The position numbers were made by a program, and so were the translations under genes. Below are positions 1-7,982 of a DNA stretch of 24,561 nt, piece by piece (positions within the stretch are counted from its first letter, which is position 1; every line of letters begins with the position of its first letter). The DNA is from Bacteroidales bacterium UBA3742 (GTDB lineage Bacteria; Bacteroidota; Bacteroidia; Bacteroidales; Paludibacteraceae): positions 916 through 25,476 of the forward strand of contig DFGU01000034.1 in NCBI GenBank assembly GCA_002371785.1, written 5' to 3'. The notes under the pieces were generated by a model, which was given only the letters and a program-made list of their open reading frames with translations, was not told where the DNA came from and ran no database searches.

Positions 1-3000
1 CAGCATCCGACGGAGCAAAGATGTAGTTTTCGCCTGCCGTACCTTTTAGGATGACACCTTCGTTAGCCGGGATGACAGAGATCGGATCCAAATTGAGAAT
101 CTCTTCCGTTCCTGTATTCTCATAGCTTGCTTTGTAAGCCGTCAGGCCTGCCGGTACACCCAACTTAATCGGAGCTGCAAACGTAGCCCAACCACCGGCA
201 TCCGTACCCTGTGCTGCATTGGTAGTTGCGCCATACGACCAGAAGTAAACATTGTCAATCATCAGTTCGTTGCCGCCTACAGGGCCCATGAACTTGAATT
301 GGAAGATATTAGCCCAATCGATATTATTAGCGTCATATGCACTAAGAGGTACATCATAGCTTGTCCAAGCGTTCGGAGTCAGGGTGATAGTAGCAGAGCC
401 CTCATGACCCGCGCTAATCGGTGTTACGTTAACAGCAGTCATTCCGGTTGAGTAGATATCTACGTGGAGGTACTGCATGTCGGTAGCGTCAATGTTTCCA
501 CCACCCCAACTATGCCAACCAGCGTAGTTAAAGTTCTGACCATAGAATACCTTGTCGCCCTCAGCGATGTCGAGCCATTCTACTTGAGTTGTTTCTCCCC
601 AACCGCCGGACTGGATACCGCTTACTGCACATGCCATTGCATCGGTAAATACCGCAACGACTTTCTTGTTGCCAAAGTCTGGAGCCGGAGCCGCAGCAGG
701 CATAAACTTAGTCTCTGCAGCTACTACGACAGGCTCTGCCTCGTTATTTACCTCATCATAAGCAACTACATTGAAGTTGTAGTTTGTGCCCGAAGCCAAT
801 CCGTTGACAACGATCGTCGTAGCAGCACCGCTGGCAGCAGCACCGGTAGCCAGTTGTACGTCGCCGTTCATTACCTTGAAGCTGACAGCACCACTGTTGT
901 CCTCTGCCTGAGCCGAAATGCTGACAGAGTAGAAGCCTTCGGCTACCTTGCTTGCACTTACGTTGGTCGGAGCCTCGGTATCTACATACGGAGCTTCGCG
1001 ATAGAAGTAAGCGTTAGCCACCCAGAAAGTCAAGTTCGGAGCATAGTCAATCTTCATCTGATAGATATTGCCCCAGTTAGTAATGCCTGTATATTCAGAC
1101 AAGTCAATATCAATGCTATTCCATTGCTGCCCAACAAGAGCCTTGGTGATACCTTGCTCGTCACCGCCCCAAATAGGTACGAAACGAACGGTAGCGTCAT
1201 TCTCAATCCAAATATCGTAGTGCAGTTTTTCCATCAAGAGGCAGTTGAGACTGAAACCATCTGCACCGAAGTAGCCATTACCGTTGGTCACATACTTACG
1301 ACCGAACTCATCTTCTGTAGCTACAGTACCGCTACCCCAATCCTGGTGGTTATAGTTAGCACTGTAGGTCGGCGAGTACATTGCCTTTACCAATGCAGCA
1401 TCCCATGTCGGAGCCGGGCAAGCAGCCTGCGGAGCGGTATAGTGAGCAGTGGTAGTTACAGCTACCGACTTGCTATTCTCCGACTCATTGCCGAAGAGAT
1501 CCATAGCCGTGATAACAAATGTATAATCCGTACCTCCGGTCAGACCGGTTACGGTAATATTACCAGCCTCTGCAGCAAAATTAGCGTCAAAGCTATTACC
1601 TGCATCTACTACGTGGTAGTTAGCGATGCCTTGATTATCGGTAGCAGCCACTGCGATAACGGCCTGAGCATCGGTATTGCTTACCAAGCTTGCACTCGTC
1701 ATAACAGGAGCCTCGGTATCTACCGTTGCGACACCCGAAGCATAAACGCGGAGTTCACGCAGACGGATACATACGCCTGATCTCGTAACCGAGCGGAAGC
1801 GTACGTAACGGCCAACACCGCTTACATCCGTTGATTTCTCGGCATTAGCAGCAGCATCTGTTACGGTTGCCAATGTAACCCAAGCAGCATCATCTGCTTT
1901 GTCTGCTGCCGACGGAGCCTCAACGCGCGCCTGTAGGATGTAATTAGTTGAGAAATCTCCACCCCACAAAGCCGTGATATTGGTCAAGTTATAAATCTCA
2001 CCGAGATCTACAACCCACCATTCAACAGCAGCAGGTTGGTTGGCGTACGTTACCCAAGCGGTATTATCTGCGCCATCATTAGCAGCACCAGCCAATTCAG
2101 CAGGGTTACCATCATCATAACCACCCTCAGAAGTCTTGTTCAATGCCAAGTTGATCGAGCTGTCAAACGGAGTAGTCACAGCCACTTCTTTCGAGTTTGC
2201 AGACTCATTGTTAGAAGCATCCTTGGCAGTAATGGTGAAGTTGTATGCGGTGTTGTGCGTCAGACCGGTAATCGTGATCTTACCTTCGCTCGGCGTATAG
2301 TTAGCGTCAATACCGTTTGTACCATCTACTACGTGGTAGCGTGCTACCTCATCGTTATCCGTTGCAGAAACAGCTATAACGGCACTATTAATAGTACTGC
2401 TTACCAAGCTTGCGCTTACCATAACCGGTTTTTCTTCATCGCCGCTTGTCCACTCTGTTCCATACACTTCGAACTCAAACATCTTCATACCCCAACCGGT
2501 AGCAGCCTTGGTGCTCCAGAAGCGGACGTAACGAACTTTGGTATTGTTGTCTAACTCAGTCCAATAGTCGTTGCGGGGATTGATACCTTCAGCGCCTATC
2601 AAGTTGTAACCCAAATTCCAATCGCTATTGTTCTCCGAGAAATCAATATGATAGAGTTCCGAGCAGGCTCCCTCAAAATGCAGGGCAACCAAATCGATAT
2701 TGTAGAATGCACCGAGATCCACTACAAACCAAGCGTCATACTCGCGTGAGTCATTTACGTTTCCGTTTGTCGGCGAACCCTGCCATACAGAGCCCATATT
2801 GCCATCTACAGCATAGAATGCATCGGTTCCGTTCGGCGAAAATTCTGATTGAGCGATGATCTTGTTATCCGTCGAGATATTGGTACTCAAAGCCAAGTTA
2901 GCACTGGTAACGCCCAATACTTGAACCGCAGCCGAACGGATTGTGCCATTGAATGCCACAATACTTGCCATACCTGCTTGCTCAGGAATAAAGGTATTGC

Positions 3001-4345
3001 CATCCATATGACCTGCAGCAGCCGGAGTGATTTCATATTCTACCGTCTCTTCCATCGGAAGGCCCTTTTGGTCTTTCGGGGTTGCTGTCAAAACTACGCC
3101 TGCTCCACCTACCAGAGTTTTATTGTCTGCTGCGGTAAGCGTGATAGAGGTCAGCGTAGAAGCACCGGAATACATCGCACGCAACTCCCAAAGAGAATAG
3201 CCATAAACTGTTCCTCGCTCTGTTCCGTAAATACGCAAATACTGAGCGGCATAGTCAAAGCCTAAATCTATTGATTGTTCATAAGGGAATCCGTCAAGAG
3301 TCTCGCTAACATGTTTAATAGTCGTGAAGTTTGTACCATCATCCGATACTTGAATATCGTAGGTCTTAATGTATGCGCCCTCGTGTACTAACTGAACCAT
3401 ATTGAATTTCTTTCTCTCACCGAAGTTTACACAAATCCATTGCGGGTCTTCCGATGCTGACTCCCAACGAGAAGCACCACCGATAGTGCCATCTATAGCC
3501 AAACTTCCGTTACCGGTAGAAGCAGTAGCAGACGAACCAGCCGAAGATAGTGCAATATTTTCATTCTCTGTTACTGTGGAAGTACAAGAACCTACCACAT
3601 AGTATATTATGTTCGGGTCAGATGAATTCACGTTCTCTGATGTCATTTCATTACCCGGCATATTGGTGTCGCTATACAAGAAGCGCAGATACCACTCAGC
3701 ATCAACAGTCGGATTATTGATAGTATAAGAATATCCGCCTACTCCATTTGCAGTCATTGCATAATTACCGACACCCGCAATATGTACCTCTGCAAAATCC
3801 AGAGGATATCCGGTAAGACTAATCAAATTGATAATTGCTTTATTATCTTCATAATCAATTTGATAATAAACATTCTTTATCGACGGATTGCCGAAATGGC
3901 CTTTTGCTCCGAAACATTCGCTTGCTCGAGCGGGTTCTGGATCACTTCCGCTACCACTTCCCGAACCGGTATCTTCGACGGTGTATGTAAATCTCTTTGT
4001 AACAGACATTCCACCGGCAAAAGCGAATTTACAAGCGAAATCCAACGTTGCGCCAGGAGTTTGTCCTGTCAAGGTAATAGAAGCTGTGTGACCGGATACA
4101 CTCATTCCAGTCTCTGCAAATCCATTAGTGTAGTTCCAAAGATAAGCCACTAATCCTTCATAATTCTCTTTTTCAGTAAAAGAGATGTTCACACTGGTCC
4201 CGTCTGTAGAGAACGAATAGTCATAGCCATTCGTAAAACCGGGTTGGCCATCCATGTTTTCAGTACTGGATCCCTCAACAGGAGCAGCCCATCCCATTAC
4301 ACTTGCGCATAAGAGCGCAAAGAGTAAAGTTAATTTTTTTCTCAT
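1..4345 (-). CDS. Giant modular secreted protein with F5/8-type C and FN3-like domains (C-terminus outside the window)
   Basis: The frame is open from an ATG at 4345 to the left edge, giving about 1448 residues without a stop. The start gives a clear signal peptide (MRKKLTLLFALLCASVMGWA, then APVEG). By eye the modules are: a beta-rich N-terminal unit (about 21-115), a GSGSGS linker, a second beta-rich unit (about 125-250), a discoidin/F5/8-type C domain (about 258-393), a bacterial Ig-like unit (about 395-485), F5/8 domain 2 (about 487-628), an FN3-like unit (about 633-728), F5/8 domain 3 (about 730-868), FN3-like 2 (about 872-968), a carbohydrate-binding-like beta unit (about 968-1112), FN3-like 3 (about 1115-1215), a second such beta unit (about 1215-1367), and a tail with the IPANEGVIL pattern seen in other Bacteroidales secreted proteins. 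No catalytic domain is recognised in the visible part. I infer a glycan-binding or adhesive surface protein. It lies 22 bp downstream of the 290-residue secreted gene and is probably cotranscribed with it. Confidence 0.88.
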   Translation of the reverse strand, partial: MRKKLTLLFALLCASVMGWAAPVEGSSTENMDGQPGFTNGYDYSFSTDGTSVNISFTEKENYEGLVAYLWNYTNGFAETGMSVSGHTASITLTGQTPGATLDFACKFAFAGGMSVTKRFTYTVEDTGSGSGSGSDPEPARASECFGAKGHFGNPSIKNVYYQIDYEDNKAIINLISLTGYPLDFAEVHIAGVGNYAMTANGVGGYSYTINNPTVDAEWYLRFLYSDTNMPGNEMTSENVNSSDPNIIYYVVGSCTSTVTENENIALSSAGSSATASTGNGSLAIDGTIGGASRWESASEDPQWICVNFGERKKFNMVQLVHEGAYIKTYDIQVSDDGTNFTTIKHVSETLDGFPYEQSIDLGFDYAAQYLRIYGTERGTVYGYSLWELRAMYSGASTLTSITLTAADNKTLVGGAGVVLTATPKDQKGLPMEETVEYEITPAAAGHMDGNTFIPEQAGMASIVAFNGTIRSAAVQVLGVTSANLALSTNISTDNKIIAQSEFSPNGTDAFYAVDGNMGSVWQGSPTNGNVNDSREYDAWFVVDLGAFYNIDLVALHFEGACSELYHIDFSENNSDWNLGYNLIGAEGINPRNDYWTELDNNTKVRYVRFWSTKAATGWGMKMFEFEVYGTEWTSGDEEKPVMVSASLVSSTINSAVIAVSATDNDEVARYHVVDGTNGIDANYTPSEGKITITGLTHNTAYNFTITAKDASNNESANSKEVAVTTPFDSSINLALNKTSEGGYDDGNPAELAGAANDGADNTAWVTYANQPAAVEWWVVDLGEIYNLTNITALWGGDFSTNYILQARVEAPSAADKADDAAWVTLATVTDAAANAEKSTDVSGVGRYVRFRSVTRSGVCIRLRELRVYASGVATVDTEAPVMTSASLVSNTDAQAVIAVAATDNQGIANYHVVDAGNSFDANFAAEAGNITVTGLTGGTDYTFVITAMDLFGNESENSKSVAVTTTAHYTAPQAACPAPTWDAALVKAMYSPTYSANYNHQDWGSGTVATEDEFGRKYVTNGNGYFGADGFSLNCLLMEKLHYDIWIENDATVRFVPIWGGDEQGITKALVGQQWNSIDIDLSEYTGITNWGNIYQMKIDYAPNLTFWVANAYFYREAPYVDTEAPTNVSASKVAEGFYSVSISAQAEDNSGAVSFKVMNGDVQLATGAAASGAATTIVVNGLASGTNYNFNVVAYDEVNNEAEPVVVAAETKFMPAAAPAPDFGNKKVVAVFTDAMACAVSGIQSGGWGETTQVEWLDIAEGDKVFYGQNFNYAGWHSWGGGNIDATDMQYLHVDIYSTGMTAVNVTPISAGHEGSATITLTPNAWTSYDVPLSAYDANNIDWANIFQFKFMGPVGGNELMIDNVYFWSYGATTNAAQGTDAGGWATFAAPIKLGVPAGLTAYKASYENTGTEEILNLDPISVIPANEGVILKGTAGENYIFAPSDA

Positions 4346-4367
4346 AATATTAGTTGTTTAAGATTAG

Positions 4368-5240
4368 TTATTTGATTTCTGTTCCATTCAAGCCGTAGCG
4401 GATGCCGTTCTTGAGGATCAGCACTTGGCCGTTCTCCAGCACCTTGCGCGTGGTGTCCGTCGAGCGGACGGTCTCCACAGCCGTGGTGTCGGCCGGTTCG
4501 TTGCTGGCACCTACGGTATAGCCCGTAATATCCACGCGCGCTGCGCCGCCCGCATACGCGATATAGAAGAAGGTGTCGCTGAGCGTAACACCATCTGCGT
4601 AGGTCTGCGTCGTAGTCAGCACGGCATGCTTCTGCTGCGACGGCATCGTGATGAACGAGCCCTCCAGACATATCTGGGGCACAGCGCCTACGATGTCGGC
4701 ATCCCACGAGATATCAAACGTGAGGGTAGCATCCGCATTGCGGGTGATATGCCACGTAAATTGACAAGGCGAACCGCTTACCTCTACCGATGCAGAACCG
4801 TAGTACGTAGCAGGTGTCAGGTCGCCAACAGGGTCATCGCCACCCGGCTCGTCACCACCGCCCTCTTCGCCTTCGCCATCCACATAATAGACCTTAAAGG
4901 CATATTCCACACCGCCGGCCGTAACGGTCACGGGCGTCTCCTTCTGCGTGAAAGCCGAGAGATAAAGCACCATGCCGGCCCCCTCGATGACGTACTTACC
5001 CTGCGGCAGGCTGCATGCATCGATACCGGCCGGGAAATTCGTGTATATACCCGGCGCCGCAGCAAAGCCCGGTTGCTGAATGTTAATCACATTCTGACCA
5101 AAAGCAGCTGCCACCTTGTACTTATTGGCATAAGCGCCGTCTCCGGCTCCGTCCGCTAAATAAGCAATACTGCTCCAGTCCGTCGCGAAACTCATCAGAC
5201 AGACACTGAGCAAGATGGATAAAATGGAAATTTTTCTCAT
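4368..5240 (-). CDS. Secreted protein of unknown function with conserved C-terminal tail
   Basis: This 290-residue protein begins with a signal peptide (MRKISILSILLSVCLMSFA, then TDWSS). A first domain (about 20-122) holds a pattern like PQGKYVIEGAGMVLYLSAF. It is followed by an acidic Gly/Glu/Asp linker (about 124-140) and a second beta-rich domain (about 145-235). The protein ends in a tail KVLENGQVLILKNGIRYGLN plus GTEIK. The same pattern closes the 235-residue secreted protein at 8935-9642, which suggests a shared sorting or anchoring signal. I do not recognise either main domain and assign no function. The start lies 2 bp after the stop of the aldo/keto reductase and the giant modular gene starts 22 bp downstream, so the three are likely one transcript. 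It may be a partner of the giant protein at the cell surface. Confidence 0.85.
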   Translation of the reverse strand: MRKISILSILLSVCLMSFATDWSSIAYLADGAGDGAYANKYKVAAAFGQNVINIQQPGFAAAPGIYTNFPAGIDACSLPQGKYVIEGAGMVLYLSAFTQKETPVTVTAGGVEYAFKVYYVDGEGEEGGGDEPGGDDPVGDLTPATYYGSASVEVSGSPCQFTWHITRNADATLTFDISWDADIVGAVPQICLEGSFITMPSQQKHAVLTTTQTYADGVTLSDTFFYIAYAGGAARVDITGYTVGASNEPADTTAVETVRSTDTTRKVLENGQVLILKNGIRYGLNGTEIK

Positions 5241-5242
5241 GG

Positions 5243-6199
5243 TTATTGTATTGTTTGTAAGTTGTTTTTCAACTGCTCCACAGAGCTGGCGCCTACCAGT
5301 ACGGAGGTGACGCCCTTTTGCTCCAGGACCCAGCTCAAGGCCTCCTGAGCAATGGTACGGCCGTTGGCTCGGCCTTGCGCCTCCAGCCGGTGGAGGTATT
5401 CGAGCAGCTCCGGCGTACGGCGGTCGGACTTAAGGAAATGCTCCTGCGCCATGCGGCTGTCTGCGGGGATACCCTGGAGGTAACGATCGGTCAGCAGGCC
5501 CTGCGCCAGCGGCGAATAGGCGATAAAGCCGATACCCTCACGATGGCAGAAATCCAAGATTTCCTCCTCAATCGGTTCGCGATTCAGCATATTGAGCCGT
5601 CCCTGATAGATCAGCAGGGGCACATCGCGCTCACGCAAATACTTGGCCGCCGCCTGCAGCGGCTCCAACGGCCAGTTGGAGATACCGACATACAGTGCCT
5701 TACCCATACGCACCACATCCACCAGCGTCTGCAGGGTCTCCTCGATGGGCGTATTGGGGTCGAAGCGATGGGAATAGAAGAGATCGACATAGTCGAGGTG
5801 CATACGGCGGAGCGACTGGTCGAGACTCGAGATGAGGTACTTGCGACTACCCCACTCGCCGTAAGGGCCGTCCCACATACCATAGCCCGCCTTGGTGGAG
5901 ATAAACAGCTCGTCACGATACGGACGGAAATCCTGGTCCATCAGCACGCCCATCGTCTCCTCGGCACTACCGGCCGGCACACCGTAGTTGTTAGCAAAAT
6001 CGAAATGCGTGATACCATGATCAAAGGCAAAGCGGGTGATAGCCCGGCTACGCTCCAGCGGTGCATCACCGCCAAAGTTGTGCCAGAAGCCCAGACTGAC
6101 CTTCGGCAACAGCACACCGCTACGGCCGCAACGGCAGTAGATACGATCCATCAGCGAATAGCGTTCCGGGGAAGCATGGTAGAGCATCGATGTTGTCAT
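5243..6199 (-). CDS. Aldo/keto reductase, YghZ / L-glyceraldehyde-3-phosphate reductase type
   Basis: This 318-residue cytoplasmic NADPH-dependent oxidoreductase belongs to the aldo/keto reductase superfamily. The catalytic tetrad can be read as D67 and Y72 (in HFDFANNYG), K103 (ISTKAGYG) and H144 (FYSHR). The block GPYGEWGSRKYL and the end motif VTSVLVGASSVEQL are typical of the YghZ/Gpr branch, whose known E. coli member reduces L-glyceraldehyde 3-phosphate and methylglyoxal. The protein ends a little earlier than YghZ-type proteins of about 330-345 residues, losing part of the last helix. The first ATG was chosen. The internal Met5 and Met17 are possible, but the ERYS segment before CRCGRSG is normal in the family. 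The gene heads the minus-strand set and has its own promoter. The substrate here is not determined by the sequence. Confidence 0.93.
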   Translation of the reverse strand: MTTSMLYHASPERYSLMDRIYCRCGRSGVLLPKVSLGFWHNFGGDAPLERSRAITRFAFDHGITHFDFANNYGVPAGSAEETMGVLMDQDFRPYRDELFISTKAGYGMWDGPYGEWGSRKYLISSLDQSLRRMHLDYVDLFYSHRFDPNTPIEETLQTLVDVVRMGKALYVGISNWPLEPLQAAAKYLRERDVPLLIYQGRLNMLNREPIEEEILDFCHREGIGFIAYSPLAQGLLTDRYLQGIPADSRMAQEHFLKSDRRTPELLEYLHRLEAQGRANGRTIAQEALSWVLEQKGVTSVLVGASSVEQLKNNLQTIQ

Positions 6200-6248
6200 G
6201 GTGTGTCGGATAAATATTAAGGGATCAACTACGTTAAAAAAACCGCTG

Positions 6249-6280
6249 CAAAATTACTGCTTTTTCCCGACATACGCAAA
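6249..6280 (-). promoter_or_regulatory. Bacteroidetes-type promoter for the reductase operon
   Basis: Read on the minus strand, TTTG (6277-6280) is followed by exactly 20 nt and then TAATTTTG (6249-6256). This matches the -33/-7 pattern of the primary sigma factor of Bacteroidetes. It predicts a start near 6242 and a leader of about 43 nt before the reductase ATG. The -33 box is covered by a perfect palindrome. Confidence 0.75.
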
Positions 6281-6294
6281 CATACGCGTATGTT
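6279..6294. promoter_or_regulatory. Perfect 16-bp palindrome, candidate operator
   Basis: AACATACGCGTATGTT equals its own reverse complement over all 16 bases. It overlaps the -33 box of the reductase promoter and is about 90 bp upstream of the DUF6377 promoter. Its left half also recurs as a direct repeat (CATACGC at 6271-6277 and 6281-6287, 10 bp apart). The position suits a repressor or activator site. The protein that binds is unknown. Confidence 0.5.
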
Positions 6295-6303
6295 ATACAA
6301 CAC

Positions 6304-6383
6304 AAAAGTACGTAAAAGTACGCACCCTGCGACTGATAATCTGCACATTATATGTTTTTGCGCACAAAAAAAAGTACGTAAAA
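6304..6383. repeat. Repeated AAAAGTACG elements upstream of the DUF6377 gene
   Basis: AAAAGTACG occurs at 6304-6312, 6314-6322 and 6370-6378. The first two are one helical turn apart. The 14-mer AAAAGTACGTAAAA is identical at 6304-6317 and 6370-6383, and the second copy ends directly before the -33 box at 6384. This looks like a cluster of binding sites rather than chance low complexity, but no regulator is identified. Confidence 0.45.
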
Positions 6384-6416
6384 TATTGCGTATATCAAAT
6401 ATTTTTTGTAATTTTG
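6384..6416 (+). promoter_or_regulatory. Bacteroidetes-type promoter for the DUF6377 gene
   Basis: TATTG (6384-6388) is followed by 20 nt and TAATTTTG (6409-6416). This predicts a start near 6423 and a short leader to the ATG at 6441. The -7 box and the bases after it (TAATTTTGCAGCG) are the same as in the divergent reductase promoter. Confidence 0.7.
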
Positions 6417-6440
6417 CAGCGCAAAAAAAAGAAACATACT

Positions 6441-7976
6441 ATGCAGAAACGTATCGCATTATCGATCCTATTGCTGGCCGCAACGCTCTCGGTCGCCGCT
6501 ATGTCCACGCTGGACAGCCTATTCATCATGCTGGACCAGGATGTCAATCAATCGGGCCACTACAGTGCCCTGCATCAGCAGCGTATCGACTCGCTGAAAG
6601 CTATTCACCCGATGACCAAGGCGTTGCAACTGCGCATCGCGCGCGAATATCAGTATTATCAGAGCGACAGCGCTTGCGCATGGTATCTGCGTCTGCTGGA
6701 CTGCGAAGAGCCGTACAGGACGCAAGCGTATATGGGGCTGGTACAACTCAGTTACTCGATCGGTAAATACGGAGACGGCATGGCGCTGCTCAGCGAGGTA
6801 CCGGCCGTTCCGGACAGCCTGCGCGTCGACTGGCTGGAAGCCGTCTGGCGCCTGCATACCGAGGCCGCCGCTTCGTCACGCATACCCAAGATGCGGGATC
6901 AATTACTACGCACAGCGCAGCAGTACTACGACTCACTACTGCACGAGATGGCGCGTCAGGCGCCGGGCAATACGGATATTCGCCTGCGATATGAGATACT
7001 CAACGCCATGGATGCCGACGATATCCCGCTCGCGCTGCGCATCAACGATACCATCCTCATGCGCGCAGGCGAATGGACCCACCGCTATGCCATCGAGGCC
7101 TACAGCCGCGCTATACTCTACCAGCGCATGGGTGAGGTGCGCCAGTACATCGAGTGGCTGACACGTTCGGCCATAGCCGACGTACGCTGCGGCATTATGG
7201 ACAACGGATCGTCGTGGCTGGTGGCTAAAGAGTGCTTTGAGTCGGGCGACCTGGAGCGCGCCTACCGCTATAGCGACTACTCGCTGACGAATGCCTCGTT
7301 CTTCAACGCCCCGACGCGTTTCATCCAGACCTACGCCCTGGGCCACGAGATAGCCAACAGCTATGAGCAGCAGCTCCATAAGTCGTCGGTACGACTGATC
7401 ATCGCGCTGGCGGCACTGGCTGTAGTGCTGATTATCCTGGTACTGGGTATCATCTTCTCGCTACGCCAAAACAGACGTCTGCATGCCATGAATCGCGAGA
7501 TGAAAACCATGAACGAAGAGCAGCGCATGATCAACCGTCAGCTGAAGGAGGCCGACAAGGTCAAGGAGCAGTATATATGCCGCTACCTGGAGGTCTATAG
7601 CGACTATATCCGCCGCCTGACGACCATGGCACGCAAGGCCGGCGAGAAAGATCCGGCCGGATTTATGGACCGCGAGATGGACAATTTCTACCGTTCGTTC
7701 GACGACACGTTCCTCTCGCTCTACGGTACGTTCGTGGATGACTTCAACGCCCTACTGAAACCCGAGGCACAGCTCACGCCCAAGCCGGGCGAACGCATGA
7801 CGATAGAGATGCGTATCTTTGCGCTGATCCTGCTGGGTATCACCAGCTCGGCCAAGATAGCCGAACTGCTCTGCTACAGTCCAAACACGATCAGCAACTA
7901 CCGCGTGAAAATGAAGAACGCCGCCCAGGGTGATCGTGACACCTTTGAGCAGCGCGTACAGCAGATCGGAAAATAA
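6441..7976 (+). CDS. Membrane-anchored DUF6377-type regulator with C-terminal helix-turn-helix
   Basis: This 511-residue protein has a signal peptide (MQKRIALSILLLAATLSVAA), an alpha-helical TPR-like periplasmic part (about 25-310), one membrane segment (about 316-340, LIIALAALAVVLIILVLGII), a coiled coil (about 343-385), and a cytoplasmic C-terminal domain. That domain includes FYRSFDDTFLSLYGTFVDDF and a LuxR-like helix-turn-helix from about 467 (ITSSAKIAELLCYSPNTISN). This order matches the Bacteroidetes DUF6377 family, thought to be membrane-bound signal-responsive regulators. The frame stays open upstream to about 6198, but that stretch crosses the promoter and is AT-rich. The ATG at 6441, which gives the signal peptide, is the better start. 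The gene is divergent from the reductase operon and convergent with the TPR gene, with only 6 bp between stops. Control of its neighbours is an inference. Confidence 0.88.
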   Translation: MQKRIALSILLLAATLSVAAMSTLDSLFIMLDQDVNQSGHYSALHQQRIDSLKAIHPMTKALQLRIAREYQYYQSDSACAWYLRLLDCEEPYRTQAYMGLVQLSYSIGKYGDGMALLSEVPAVPDSLRVDWLEAVWRLHTEAAASSRIPKMRDQLLRTAQQYYDSLLHEMARQAPGNTDIRLRYEILNAMDADDIPLALRINDTILMRAGEWTHRYAIEAYSRAILYQRMGEVRQYIEWLTRSAIADVRCGIMDNGSSWLVAKECFESGDLERAYRYSDYSLTNASFFNAPTRFIQTYALGHEIANSYEQQLHKSSVRLIIALAALAVVLIILVLGIIFSLRQNRRLHAMNREMKTMNEEQRMINRQLKEADKVKEQYICRYLEVYSDYIRRLTTMARKAGEKDPAGFMDREMDNFYRSFDDTFLSLYGTFVDDFNALLKPEAQLTPKPGERMTIEMRIFALILLGITSSAKIAELLCYSPNTISNYRVKMKNAAQGDRDTFEQRVQQIGK

Positions 7977-7982
7977 AAGTCC

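Noticed and set aside
464..1780. Long plus-strand open frame (438 residues) opposite the giant gene
   Set aside because: It lies wholly antisense to a continuous frame with signal peptide and recognisable domains. Its translation is low-complexity, Ser/Cys/Arg-rich and resembles no protein.
6198..6440. N-terminal extension of the DUF6377 protein by 81 codons
   Set aside because: It runs through two promoters and the palindrome, is AT-rich, and would bury the signal peptide that begins at 6441.
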